From contig JACNKR010000045.1 of NCBI GenBank assembly GCA_014381925.1, positions 1 through 64,000 of the forward strand: DNA of 64,000 nucleotides, in the 5' to 3' direction. Below the pieces are notes generated by a model. That model was not told where the DNA came from and searched no databases. It saw nothing but the letters and a program-made list of their open reading frames with translations. Made by a program: the position numbers and the translations under genes. The DNA is from Fidelibacterota bacterium (GTDB lineage Bacteria > Fidelibacterota > Marinisomatia > SCGC-AAA003-L08 > GCA-2689995). Below are positions 52,701 to 61,665 of the stretch, in pieces; the stretch's first letter is position 1; each line of letters starts with the position of its first letter.

Positions 52701-54208
52701 TCTAAAATTACCCCAGAAACAGGATAAACAATGTCATTTACAGGAGGAGTATTATCTGAAATTGAAAATGTTGGCGTATATAATGAAGTCTCATTCTCAA
52801 AAAGATCTTTTACAACCCATTTTATTTGCGCATCAGAAGTAATACCACTTGGTAAACTAATTGTGAAATTTTCATTTTCATTTTTAATTAATTTATTAAA
52901 AATTGATTGATGTAATAATTCAAAATCTACTTTGTTATTTGTAAAATATGCTTCAACAACTTTTACTCCTGTATTATCTCTTAAATTAAGATTTATTTCT
53001 ATTTCTGATTTCTCTGGGAATGATTTTCCTTTTAATGAAGTGAGTATTGTAAAATTAGGTGACGCCCCATCCATTACAGATAATGGACCGATAATTTTTT
53101 CTGAAGTTAATTGTGTGAAATCTGTTGCAATTAACTTAATATGGCATGTGTTTGTGAGTAAATCTGGTACTGACCAAACAAAATGATTTGTTGTTCCATC
53201 TAATTTAACTAAGGAATTAAAAGATTGACTATTATTTGTTGATATTAATATTTCAAAAGATTGGATACCTAGATTATCCTTACCTTTCCAAGAAATATTA
53301 TAATCATTTGACCCTTTTATTATTTCAGATTTGCTTGGATTAATAAATGAAATACTTGGAGGGGTATTATCTTCAACTGTAAATAGATCACTGTTTTTTA
53401 CCCGTTTATTGCCATCAATATCAGTAACAGTAACCTGAATCATTCCACTCTTTGTAATACCATGCGTCAATGGGATTAAAACTGTAAAATTTGATTTTGT
53501 TAATTCATTATTTAGTTCTCCATTTATTACCTCTTGAAATGAATTCCCCCCATTATTAGAATATTTTACAGAATAATTTTGTAACCCACTATTATCAGAT
53601 AAATTTAATAATATTCTTAAATTATTATTTTCTGGAATTGAATAAAATTTAGCGGGTTCAATAATTTGAATACTTGGTTTTACCAATTTTGAATAAGTTT
53701 CTAAAAGCTCAGGTATATATGTCTCAGTTAGTAATTCAATTACAGCAGTTAATTTAAGGGGTGCATGTTCTTCATTAATTGTAGCAATTGTTTTTTCATT
53801 GCGATGAGAAAATAAATTCACCTTAATATTAACACCATTTTTATGAAATATTAATTCTCCAGAAATGACAGCATTCAAATCAAAAATATGTGAAATTTCG
53901 TGAGAACAAGCATCTGAAATACAGTCTAGTAAATCTTTTGATGAAAGATTTATTTTTTTATTAATTGTTTTTGAACTGATTAATGTAAATCCATCAGTTT
54001 TTTCAATTATATTATCAATTTCTTCTTTTAGTTCAATGCTTTCAACATTGGTTATCCCAGTCGTTTTTAAACCACCAATTGCAATTTTTTGTGGTGATCC
54101 AAGAATAATACTTGAATAAAATAAGATAAATGTTAAAATCTTAATAAATAATTTTTTTGAAATATTCATAATCCGTTTTATTAATTTCTTTAAGTTAAAT
54201 TTTGACAA
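49730..54208 (-). CDS. Giant envelope protein: N-terminal FlgO/CsgG-like domain, about 12 Ig-like repeats, C-terminal PEGA
   Basis: 1492 residues (or 1479 from the ATG at 54169, which gives a cleaner signal peptide). Residues about 40-160 resemble a penicillin-binding-protein-activator/CsgG-like domain (IAIGGLKTTGITNVESIELK, LISSKTINKKINL). About a dozen Ig-like units of about 100 residues follow, each beginning with a DNTPPSISF-like strand. Two unit types alternate: one with a WxVPD...IKI...D ending, the other with a longer Y-strand and IPxG...AK segment. The last 65 residues are a PEGA domain (GTLSINSNPAGAMVLIDNIE). It is probably an exported structural or sensory scaffold. Confidence 0.85.
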   Translation of the reverse strand: MSKFNLKKLIKRIMNISKKLFIKILTFILFYSSIILGSPQKIAIGGLKTTGITNVESIELKEEIDNIIEKTDGFTLISSKTINKKINLSSKDLLDCISDACSHEISHIFDLNAVISGELIFHKNGVNIKVNLFSHRNEKTIATINEEHAPLKLTAVIELLTETYIPELLETYSKLVKPSIQIIEPAKFYSIPENNNLRILLNLSDNSGLQNYSVKYSNNGGNSFQEVINGELNNELTKSNFTVLIPLTHGITKSGMIQVTVTDIDGNKRVKNSDLFTVEDNTPPSISFINPSKSEIIKGSNDYNISWKGKDNLGIQSFEILISTNNSQSFNSLVKLDGTTNHFVWSVPDLLTNTCHIKLIATDFTQLTSEKIIGPLSVMDGASPNFTILTSLKGKSFPEKSEIEINLNLRDNTGVKVVEAYFTNNKVDFELLHQSIFNKLIKNENENFTISLPSGITSDAQIKWVVKDLFENETSLYTPTFSISDNTPPVNDIVYPVSGVILDGLNKEKIIWSSSDNTFIHSHEIYFSLNNGKTWQFIGKAGGDKNNIIWNLPDVHSNTVKIKILTKDSVGLTTEAISDVFEINDVITPNIELINPKSLAHFKERDTVKFKIKITDNIGINSSQVYLKIGSQSHNINSKTYSSNTNSTIIEFEKVLRALPDINLNLFIIAIDNAGNQTNYKSNEFQLKDNTPPSISFLTQLSGETIDGISNFKIDWNARDNAGIKSIALQFTSNGGNSWNELVNFNSKIESYLWQVPNLHSNKCKLKLNIEDINGFKNEVVSSMFSIRDITGPFLTVISPLSGEIYKEHEIIEVATIAQDEYGLGLVELYFSTDGKEFNYLSNEAFSNDITEDTVKFTIKIPEGISDNTVFKFIGVDRFNNENEVTSNTIKVIDNTPPIVHFSMNLPSNEVGTGKAIIINWNGSDNLKLKSSLLEYSMDNGNAWTELYKKQLKNKDYTDSFTWLVPVELNNNCQIKITLEDQMGLTSSDIYSDLIIIDQTIPSLSFKSELNNSINETQKYNLDLILKDNHSINSIDFYYAQDSQNYLFINSVSELQGTFLEYNYDLQIPKGYSKSALIKVILSDDSGNSNELTTSPFKVIDFTNPEISINLNIPSIMKNGESQEINWVSTDNEALNSHLIQFTSDNGINWEDLSTLPGSQQNWKWSVPNQIITNEAQIRIIVIDHVDLKDTSTTHLFSIIDEVNPNLFIPLSKYRIEVKENDTLNQSFEINDNVQISNLIIEYSNIPRKFNIIKEIDFLSENISSKSINLQIPIPPGPTKNAKLKATLTDISGNSITQTVKGIRIIDNTPPNVKFLEPTISTPDSSILVVGDTLWFQWDSNDNTGIRSNRVSYRLDGSYWKPILTTNGDASNLSWKIPEKALGQCEFQIITTDKVGLQNEDIVGPFKIQDILNETRSEYLRKYGTLSINSNPAGAMVLIDNIEKGYTPIQIENLTDGNHRLVLYKRNFKHISKIVSIQPDSILSLNEKLEEK

Positions 54209-54333
54209 GAACCGTCCATAGAAATTAAAGCGATTATTGTTTATGGCAAAAGAGTTTCAATTGATTAGATTTGGTATTTTTTACATTAATTTTAATATTT
54301 TTTTAATTATTAAACATTTTCCTTGCACCAAAA

Positions 54334-54369
54334 TGGGTAAATAGAATATAATTGTGGGTAGGTGTGGGG
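54334..54369 (+). promoter_or_regulatory. Candidate MraZ operator upstream of mraZ
   Basis: TGGG occurs at 54334, 54355 and 54365, the last two 10 bases apart within TGTGGGTAGGTGTGGGG. MraZ is known to bind TGGG-type repeats with a 10-base period upstream of its own gene. The position, 38-73 bases before the start codon, fits autorepression. Confidence 0.6.
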
Positions 54370-54406
54370 ATAAATCCCTTAATAATAAAATAAAAATCAA
54401 TTCAAG

Positions 54407-54865
54407 GTGGAACAAGAACAATATTCATTTAGCGGATCATTTAGTTATATAATTGATCAAAAAAATAGGTTAAATATTCCTGCAAAATTTCGCAAGGAAT
54501 TAGGACCTAAAAATGATAATACTTTTGTAATTACAAAAGGATTTGATTCTTGTTTGTATGTATATCCTGCAACAGAGTGGAATAGAGTACAATCAGAGCT
54601 AATGTCATTAAATCTTATAAAAGAAAAAAATCGAAATTTCATTCGTTCTATTTTGAGATTTACGACCCATGTAAAGTTTGATAGACAGGGTAGAGTTCAA
54701 ATTCCAGAGAATTTATTAGCCTATGCAGGTATTAAAAAAGAAGTCGAAATTATCGGATTTGGGACTAAACTTGAAATTTGGAATCCTAAAAAATTGGAAG
54801 AACTGGATGAGCAATCCTACGATGGCGATGAATTTGAAGACCTTGCAAATGACATTAGTTTTTAA
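54407..54865 (+). CDS. mraZ: MraZ transcription regulator
   Basis: A 152-residue protein with two SpoVT/AbrB-like halves: FSYIIDQKNRLNIPAKFRKE near the start and THVKFDRQGRVQIPENLLAY later, with GFDSCLYVYPATEW between. It starts at GTG (54407), since no ATG precedes the conserved region. As usual it is first in the division and cell-wall cluster and probably represses it through the upstream TGGG repeats. Confidence 0.94.
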   Translation: MEQEQYSFSGSFSYIIDQKNRLNIPAKFRKELGPKNDNTFVITKGFDSCLYVYPATEWNRVQSELMSLNLIKEKNRNFIRSILRFTTHVKFDRQGRVQIPENLLAYAGIKKEVEIIGFGTKLEIWNPKKLEELDEQSYDGDEFEDLANDISF

Positions 54866-54870
54866 TTTAT

Positions 54871-55803
54871 ATGAAGATAGATGCTCCACATATTCCCGTG
54901 TTATTGGAGGAGTCTGTATCATCTTTAATAACAGATTTAAATGGAATTTATATTGATGGTACTCTTGGGTATGCAGGACATTCAACTTCAATTTTACGAA
55001 GGTTGGAACCAGAAGGAATGCTGATTGGTTTGGATTTGAATCCAAATGCAATAAATTTTGCAGAAAATCGTTTGTCCACGATTTCACCTAATTACGCTCT
55101 TCACTTATTAAATTTTAAATCTTTTTCTAAAGTATTATTTGATAGAAAAATTCGAAAAATACAAGGTTTCTTTTTAGATTTAGGTTTATCATCCGCGTTA
55201 ATTGATGAGCCTGAATATGGTTTCTCCTATAGAAATAATGGGCCACTAGATATGCAATTTGATAGGAATGGTTCTTTTTCTGCAAAGGATTTTTTACAAA
55301 ATGTAAGTATTGATAATTTAATTTTAACGCTTAAAAAATATGGCGAAGAACCAAATGCAAGAAAAATAGCAAATGAAATCGTCCAATGTGTAAATCAAAA
55401 TAAAATGAACACAACTTTTGATCTTCGAAATGCAATTTGTAACGTTGTTCCAGAAAGGTTTCAAGTTAAAGCACTTTCAAGAGTGTTTCAAGCTATACGA
55501 ATTAAAATTAATGATGAAATAAATATATTAAAGAGAACAATGGAATTAGCAATAGAATTTTTAAACCCTGGGGGGCGTTTAGTGATTATTAGTTATCATT
55601 CCTTAGAAGATAAAATGGTAAAATCTTTTATTAATAATAAATCTATTAAATGTATTTGTCCAACTCAATTACCAATTTGTTGTTGCAAGGTAACTCCAAA
55701 ATTAAAAAAAATAACATCTAAAGCAATTGTACCTTCAAAAAGTGATATTGAAGATAATTCAAGAGCAAGAAGTGCAAAATTAAGAGTAGCAGAAAGGATT
55801 TAG
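54871..55803 (+). CDS. rsmH: 16S rRNA (cytosine-1402-N4)-methyltransferase
   Basis: A 310-residue SAM-dependent methyltransferase. HIPVLLEESVSSLI, then GIYIDGTLGYAGHS (the SAM motif), FFLDLGLSSALIDEPEYGFS and a C-terminal segment beginning VISYHSLEDKMVKSF are family hallmarks. A CxC-rich stretch (CICPTQLPICCC) precedes the end, as often seen. It starts five bases after mraZ. Confidence 0.95.
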   Translation: MKIDAPHIPVLLEESVSSLITDLNGIYIDGTLGYAGHSTSILRRLEPEGMLIGLDLNPNAINFAENRLSTISPNYALHLLNFKSFSKVLFDRKIRKIQGFFLDLGLSSALIDEPEYGFSYRNNGPLDMQFDRNGSFSAKDFLQNVSIDNLILTLKKYGEEPNARKIANEIVQCVNQNKMNTTFDLRNAICNVVPERFQVKALSRVFQAIRIKINDEINILKRTMELAIEFLNPGGRLVIISYHSLEDKMVKSFINNKSIKCICPTQLPICCCKVTPKLKKITSKAIVPSKSDIEDNSRARSAKLRVAERI

Positions 55804-55804
55804 A

Positions 55805-56092
55805 ATGGCTAAAAAGAAATCATCATTTAATATGATTAAATTTATTATAGGTATTATTTTTAGTACATTAATAGGTGTATTTACAATTACTTTAAATTCA
55901 ACATGCAATTCTTTAAATGTTGAAATTGGTAGTTTAAATAGAGAATTATCTCACCTTCGAAATGAGCTCACAAATATTCAAAATAAAATAACTGATCTTA
56001 GTCGAGGAGATAGAATTCAAAAATTTGCCAGAGAAAAAATAAAAATGGTACCATCTGTTTTAGAACCAATTGATATTGTATTAAACGACTAA
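55805..56092 (+). CDS. ftsL: FtsL-like division protein
   Basis: A 95-residue bitopic membrane protein: short cytoplasmic start (MAKKKSSFNMIK), one transmembrane helix (about 13-33), then a coiled-coil (LNVEIGSLNRELSHLRNELT) and a conserved tail with IQKFAREKIKMVPS. Sequence identity in this family is low; location between rsmH and ftsI makes the call. It overlaps ftsI by one base. Confidence 0.85.
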   Translation: MAKKKSSFNMIKFIIGIIFSTLIGVFTITLNSTCNSLNVEIGSLNRELSHLRNELTNIQNKITDLSRGDRIQKFAREKIKMVPSVLEPIDIVLND

Positions 56093-57810
56093 TGACAATT
56101 TTTTATCAAGAATATAGAAACCGTGTTCGAATTGTATTTTTTACCTTTATATTTTTAATAATAATTGTCTGCGTTAGATTGTTTTTTATACATATTATTT
56201 ATAATGATATTAATATAAATAAAGTCAATAAACTATTAATTAAAAATCAAAAATTAAACGGGGAAAGGGGATTGATTTTTGATAGAAATGGAAGTTATTT
56301 AGCTCGGAATTTAAGAGCATATACATTTATAGTTGATACAGAGAATTATTATGATCAAGAAAAAATTGTGAGGTTATTTTCAGAAACATTTAATAGATCT
56401 AAATCCTATTATCAATTAAAATTAGATAGAAAAAGTAATGGAATTATATTAGAACAAAATGTTCCTTCTTATGATTGTAAAACTATTTTAGATTCCACTT
56501 TTACTGGACTTACAAAAAATTATAAAACAATTAGGAATTATCCATATAAAGAATTAGCAGCTCAAGTAATTGGGTATTCTAATGATGAAAATATTGGTAT
56601 AACAGGAATTGAAAGTATTTTTAATTCTTCTTTGGAGGGTGGTAAAGGCGAGAAAACGTTAGTAAGATGGAATGGGTATATCCATGAATCACTTTATGAT
56701 GAAAGTCATTTACCTACTGAAGGATTTGATATTACATTAACATTAGACATGAAACTTCAATGTATTCTACAAGATGAAATATTAAAAATTTGTAAAAAAT
56801 CTAATGCTGAAATTGTAAATGGAATTATTCTTAATCCATTTACAGGAGAAATTCTTGCAATGGGTACAGTCCCAACATTAGATTTAAATAAATATTCTGA
56901 ATATCCAATTGGTAATCATCGAAACACATCTATTGTTGACTCCTATGAGCCAGGCTCGACTTTTAAAATTATTGCCTTAGCCGCTGGATTAGAGGAAGGA
57001 ATTATTAATGAAAATGATATTTATTACTGCCATAATGGTAAATATCAAGTACATGATTTAGTATTAACAGACCATAAAAAACATGAATATTTAACTGTAA
57101 ATGAAATCTTAATGCATTCAAGTAATATTGGAATTGCAAAAATAGTGGAGAAGTATAATTCTAAATTAATTTTAAAATATGCTCAAAAATTTGGTTTTGG
57201 TAGTAAAACAGGGATTCAATTACCGGGTGAATCTGCAGGTATTTTAAACCCTATTTCAAATTGGTCATTAGTTTCAAATGCTTATATTTCTATCGGGCAA
57301 GAAATAAATAGTACTATTCTTCAGACAGCTATGGCATATTCTGCAATTGCAAATGGTGGATATTTAATTAAACCTCAAATATTAAAAAATATTACAACAA
57401 GTAATGAAATATTGTTTGAAAATGAACCTATTGTTATTCGAAAAGTTATTTCAGAAAATACTTCAATGCGAATGATATCAATGTTAGAAAATGTTGTTGA
57501 AAATGGTTCTGCAACAACTGCACAAATTGATGGATATAAATTAGCGGGTAAAACAGGAACTTCTGAAACCTTTATAGATGGCAAATTATCCAAAAAATAT
57601 ATTTCTAGTTTTGCTGGAATTTTTCCAAGTGATAACCCTGAATATGTTTGTATTATTTCCATAATTAATCCTACTACTACAAATGCTATGCATTTTGGAG
57701 GTGTTTCTGCAGCACCAACGGTTAAAAATATTTTTCAAAAAATTATCACTGAATTAGATAATATTACACCTTATACACCAAAATCTTATGTTGGAAATAC
57801 AAAAATATGA
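56092..57810 (+). CDS. ftsI: Division-specific peptidoglycan transpeptidase (PBP3)
   Basis: A 572-residue class B penicillin-binding protein with an N-terminal transmembrane helix (about 10-32). The dimerisation domain contains NGERGLIFDRNGSYLARNL. The transpeptidase active site has EPGSTFKIIA (Ser and Lys), MHSSNIGI (SxN) and AGKTGTSET (KTG). It follows ftsL and precedes murE. A PASTA domain is not present. Confidence 0.94.
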   Translation: MTIFYQEYRNRVRIVFFTFIFLIIIVCVRLFFIHIIYNDININKVNKLLIKNQKLNGERGLIFDRNGSYLARNLRAYTFIVDTENYYDQEKIVRLFSETFNRSKSYYQLKLDRKSNGIILEQNVPSYDCKTILDSTFTGLTKNYKTIRNYPYKELAAQVIGYSNDENIGITGIESIFNSSLEGGKGEKTLVRWNGYIHESLYDESHLPTEGFDITLTLDMKLQCILQDEILKICKKSNAEIVNGIILNPFTGEILAMGTVPTLDLNKYSEYPIGNHRNTSIVDSYEPGSTFKIIALAAGLEEGIINENDIYYCHNGKYQVHDLVLTDHKKHEYLTVNEILMHSSNIGIAKIVEKYNSKLILKYAQKFGFGSKTGIQLPGESAGILNPISNWSLVSNAYISIGQEINSTILQTAMAYSAIANGGYLIKPQILKNITTSNEILFENEPIVIRKVISENTSMRMISMLENVVENGSATTAQIDGYKLAGKTGTSETFIDGKLSKKYISSFAGIFPSDNPEYVCIISIINPTTTNAMHFGGVSAAPTVKNIFQKIITELDNITPYTPKSYVGNTKI

Positions 57811-59249
57811 AATTATCAAAATTAATTAATGGATTGAAATTTAATGGAACTCCTGGTGATTGTGAAATAAAGTCCATAATTCATGATTCAAGAAAAGTAA
57901 GAGAAGGTTCCCTTTTTATAGCAATAAAAGGATTTGAAACCGATGGTCATGATTATATTTTAGATGCAATAAAAAATGGGGCTTCAGCAATTGTTTCAAA
58001 TGGCCGTTCTATAGATAATTTACCAATTCCTGTTGTGAAAGTAAATAATCCTAGAGAAAGTATGTCGCAAATATCTGCAAATTTCTATGAACATCCATCA
58101 AGAGATTTAAATATTATTGGTGTAACAGGTACAAATGGGAAAACTTCAATAACTCAATTGATTTTTGAAATATTTAATAAAAGTGGTTTAACAACAGGTT
58201 CTTTAGGAACTTTAGGATTTGCAACTCCAAGTGGCATGTCAACAACTGGATTTACAACTCCAGAATCTGTAGAAGTGCAACATTTATTAAAAATGATGAA
58301 ATGTGGTGGTGTAGAAAATGCAGTTATGGAAATATCATCACATGCACTGGAAATGAATAGAGTTGATGATGTAAATGTGAACATTGCAGTATTTTCAAAT
58401 TTAAGTCAAGATCATTTAGATTTTCATGGGGATATGGAAAATTATTATTTAGCGAAATTAAAATTATTTAAACGATTACCAAAATCATCAACAGCTATTA
58501 TCAATATTGATAATAATTATGGTCGCCTAATTTGCAATGCTATAGATTGTAAAGTAATTACTTATGGCGTTCATCCAAATGCTGATTTATGTGCAGTTGA
58601 TTATGAATTAACATTAGAATCAACTGCAATTAACTTAAAGTGGAATGGGCAATCTTTTGAAGTTAATTCAAATTTAATTGGCCATTATAATTTAGAAAAT
58701 ATTTTAGCTGTAATTGCTACAAGTTTAGTTTCTGGTATTTCTATTGCACAAATAAAAACTACAATTAATTCTCAAATTAATATCCCAGGTAGAATGGAGA
58801 AATATGAAAGTTTAGGAAAAGGGTTAGTAATTGTGGATTATGCACATACTCCAGATGCATATTCTCAAATATTTAAAACAATTAAAAATTTATCTTCAAA
58901 AAATTCTAAAATAATTACAGTATTTGGATGCGGAGGGAATCGAGATAAAGAGAAACGACCATTAATGGGTGAAATTGCAGGGGAATATTCTAATAAAGTT
59001 TTTATTACTTCAGATAATCCTCGAAATGAAAAAGTAGAAGACATTTGTGATCAAATTTCAACAGGGTTTATTGAAGAAAATTTTGAGATAGAATTAAATC
59101 GTGAAAATGCTATTATTACTGCAATAAATTTAATGGATGCAAATTCTATTTTATTAGTTTTAGGTAAAGGTAGAGATGATTATGAAGAAATTGGTAATGA
59201 AAAACTTCCTCATAGTGATATTGGAATTATAAAGTCTCACTTCGGATGA
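57807..59249 (+). CDS. murE: UDP-MurNAc-L-Ala-D-Glu:diaminopimelate ligase
   Basis: A 480-residue Mur ligase. The ATP loop is GVTGTNGKTSI, and MEISSHALEM and FSNLSQDHLDFHG follow. TSDNPRNE carries the DNPR motif associated with meso-diaminopimelate specificity rather than lysine. It adds the third residue of the peptidoglycan stem peptide. Its start overlaps ftsI by four bases and its end overlaps murF by four. Confidence 0.96.
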   Translation: MKLSKLINGLKFNGTPGDCEIKSIIHDSRKVREGSLFIAIKGFETDGHDYILDAIKNGASAIVSNGRSIDNLPIPVVKVNNPRESMSQISANFYEHPSRDLNIIGVTGTNGKTSITQLIFEIFNKSGLTTGSLGTLGFATPSGMSTTGFTTPESVEVQHLLKMMKCGGVENAVMEISSHALEMNRVDDVNVNIAVFSNLSQDHLDFHGDMENYYLAKLKLFKRLPKSSTAIINIDNNYGRLICNAIDCKVITYGVHPNADLCAVDYELTLESTAINLKWNGQSFEVNSNLIGHYNLENILAVIATSLVSGISIAQIKTTINSQINIPGRMEKYESLGKGLVIVDYAHTPDAYSQIFKTIKNLSSKNSKIITVFGCGGNRDKEKRPLMGEIAGEYSNKVFITSDNPRNEKVEDICDQISTGFIEENFEIELNRENAIITAINLMDANSILLVLGKGRDDYEEIGNEKLPHSDIGIIKSHFG

Positions 59250-60562
59250 GAATTGATATAAATGAATCAGAAATATTTAAAAAATTGATTGAACAAAATT
59301 ACAATAAACAATTAATTATTCCGCCTCTTGGAATTACAATAGATTCTCGCTTGCATAAGCCTGGTGATATTTACATTCCATTAGTTGGTGAAAATTTTGA
59401 TGGACATGATTTTATACCTCAAATTTCAAAAAATAAACCATCTCTTATTGTATCAGAAAAAAAAATAAGTATTAAGTCTGTATTAAATGTAAAAAATAAT
59501 CGTGAGTTTGTTAGGAATATAGCAAAAATATGGCGAAATAAATTTAATTTAAAATTAGTTGGAATTACGGGGTCAAATGGAAAAACTACTACAAAAGATT
59601 TAGCTTTTCATGTTATTTCACCTTCAAAAAATTGTTTTAAAACTGAAAAAAATTATAATACTGTGTTGAGTAGTCCTCTTTCTTTTTTATCCATTACTAA
59701 GAGCCAAAAAGTAGCATTAATTGAAATGGGGACTAATCAACCAGGTGAAATCAAATCAATTTGTGATGTTTTACAGCCAAATATTGGGCTAATTACAAAT
59801 ATTTCAAATGCACATACAGAAAAATTTAATTCAATAAAAAATATAGCAATTGAAAAAAGCCAATTATTCAATTGTTTGCCAACCAATGGAATTGCAATTG
59901 TAAATAGTGATGATCATTTTATTTCTGAAATGAAAACTAATGCAAAACAAATAACCTATGGTTTTAATGGAACACCTGAATTTTTTGGAGAAATTATTGA
60001 AGATAAAAAATTATTGATTAATGGGAATTTAATTCATTTACCTTATTCAGGGTTTTCAATGGCTCAAAATTCGTTAGCAGTTTTTGCATTATCAACAATA
60101 ATTGGAATTCCAATTAATAAAATTATTAAGAGAATTGAAAGTTTCAAACTACCTACCGGGAGAGGTCAGTTAATAAATAGAAATGGTATTAAGATTATTG
60201 ATGATTCTTATAATGCAAATCCAACTTCTATGATTACTGGATTAAATAGGCTAATTCAAAGCGAATCAAACAGAAAAATTGCTATTTTAGGAGACATGTT
60301 TGAACTTGGAAATATTGAAAAAGAATCCCATGAAAAAATTGCTAAATTTTTATTAAATGAAAAAATTGACATGATAATTTTAATTGGGAAGTGTATGAAA
60401 AATGTTCAGTCTATTTTGAATGAAAATTCAAATTCATTTTGGTTTGAATCGCATAATAAAATAATTAATTTTTTAAATGATGTAATTAAAAAAGGTGATT
60501 TAGTTTATGTGAAAGGTTCTAGAGGTATGAGAATGGAAAAAATAATAGAAGGAATAAATTAA
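59246..60562 (+). CDS. murF: UDP-MurNAc-tripeptide:D-Ala-D-Ala ligase
   Basis: 438 residues with GITGSNGKTTTKDL as the ATP loop, LIEMGTNQPGEIKSI, TNISNAHTEKFNS and IDDSYNANPTSM, all standard for MurF. It adds D-Ala-D-Ala to the stem peptide. A one-base overlap with mraY indicates translational coupling. The ddl gene that makes its substrate is not in the window. Confidence 0.96.
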   Translation: MRIDINESEIFKKLIEQNYNKQLIIPPLGITIDSRLHKPGDIYIPLVGENFDGHDFIPQISKNKPSLIVSEKKISIKSVLNVKNNREFVRNIAKIWRNKFNLKLVGITGSNGKTTTKDLAFHVISPSKNCFKTEKNYNTVLSSPLSFLSITKSQKVALIEMGTNQPGEIKSICDVLQPNIGLITNISNAHTEKFNSIKNIAIEKSQLFNCLPTNGIAIVNSDDHFISEMKTNAKQITYGFNGTPEFFGEIIEDKKLLINGNLIHLPYSGFSMAQNSLAVFALSTIIGIPINKIIKRIESFKLPTGRGQLINRNGIKIIDDSYNANPTSMITGLNRLIQSESNRKIAILGDMFELGNIEKESHEKIAKFLLNEKIDMIILIGKCMKNVQSILNENSNSFWFESHNKIINFLNDVIKKGDLVYVKGSRGMRMEKIIEGIN

Positions 60563-61665
60563 TGTTTTATCATCTATTATATCCATTACATGAATTTTTC
60601 TTTGGCTTTAATGTGTTTAAGTATATTTCGTTTAGAGCTGTTGGAGCAGCAATTACCGCATTAATTATTAGTTTTTTAATTGGGCCGATGATAATTAAAA
60701 TGCTTCAGTCAAAACAAATTGGTGAAGTTATTCGTGACGCAGGCCCCAAATCACATGAAAAAAAGCAAGGTACACCTACGATGGGTGGAATAATTATCCT
60801 TGTCTCTATAATTGTACCCACACTTCTTTGGGCAAAATTAGATGATAAATATATAATGATAATTTTAACTGCTACATTATGGATGGGAATTATTGGATTT
60901 ATAGATGATTATTTAAAAGTTATTAAAAATTATCCAGAAGGGTTAATAGCAAGATATAAACTGTTAGGACAGTTAGTTGCGGGGTTAATGGTTGCCTTTT
61001 CATTATATTATTTTCCAGAAAGCGCTCAAATTAGAACTACAACCTCATTACCTTTTATTGCAAATGGTGTTATAGATTTAGGATTATTTTATATTCCATT
61101 GATTGTATTGGTAATTTTAGGTACTTCAAATGCCGTTAATTTGACAGATGGATTAGATGGTCTGGCTACGGGTTTGGTTGCGATTAGTACATTAGTTTTT
61201 GGTGCAATAGCATATGCAACGGGTCGATTTGATTTTAGTAATTATTTAAATATTATGTATTTACCTGGAACAGGAGAATTATTTGTGTTCTGCTTGGCAA
61301 TGGTTGGTGCTTGTATTGGGTTTTTATGGTATAACACTCATCCAGCAATGGTTTTTATGGGCGATACAGGTTCTCTCGCATTGGGAACAGCATTAGGTAC
61401 CTTAGCAACATTATTAAAAAAAGAATTTTTATTAATAATTATTGGAGGTGTATTTGTAATAGAATCATTATCCGTCATTCTTCAAGTTTCATATTTTAAA
61501 TATACTAAACGAAAATATGGAATTGGGCGAAAGGTTTTTAAAATGACTCCAATTCACCATCATTTTGAATTAAGTGGGTGGCATGAAAATCAAGTGGTTG
61601 TAAGATTTTGGATAATTGGAATTTTACTCGCTTTACTTAGTTTAACAACATTTAAAGTTCAATAA
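60562..61665 (+). CDS. mraY: Phospho-MurNAc-pentapeptide transferase
   Basis: An integral membrane enzyme of 367 residues (about ten helices) that makes lipid I. Conserved loops are HEKKQGTPTMGGIIIL, GFIDDYLKV, NLTDGLDGLATG, FMGDTGSLALG and MTPIHHHFELSGWHE; the aspartates and the HHH loop form the magnesium-dependent active site. It sits between murF and murD in the normal dcw order. Confidence 0.97.
   Translation: MFYHLLYPLHEFFFGFNVFKYISFRAVGAAITALIISFLIGPMIIKMLQSKQIGEVIRDAGPKSHEKKQGTPTMGGIIILVSIIVPTLLWAKLDDKYIMIILTATLWMGIIGFIDDYLKVIKNYPEGLIARYKLLGQLVAGLMVAFSLYYFPESAQIRTTTSLPFIANGVIDLGLFYIPLIVLVILGTSNAVNLTDGLDGLATGLVAISTLVFGAIAYATGRFDFSNYLNIMYLPGTGELFVFCLAMVGACIGFLWYNTHPAMVFMGDTGSLALGTALGTLATLLKKEFLLIIIGGVFVIESLSVILQVSYFKYTKRKYGIGRKVFKMTPIHHHFELSGWHENQVVVRFWIIGILLALLSLTTFKVQ

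Noticed and set aside
52932-53186. Plus-strand open frames opposite the Ig-like repeat protein
   Set aside because: They follow the repeat pattern of the opposite strand and have no start context or known domain.
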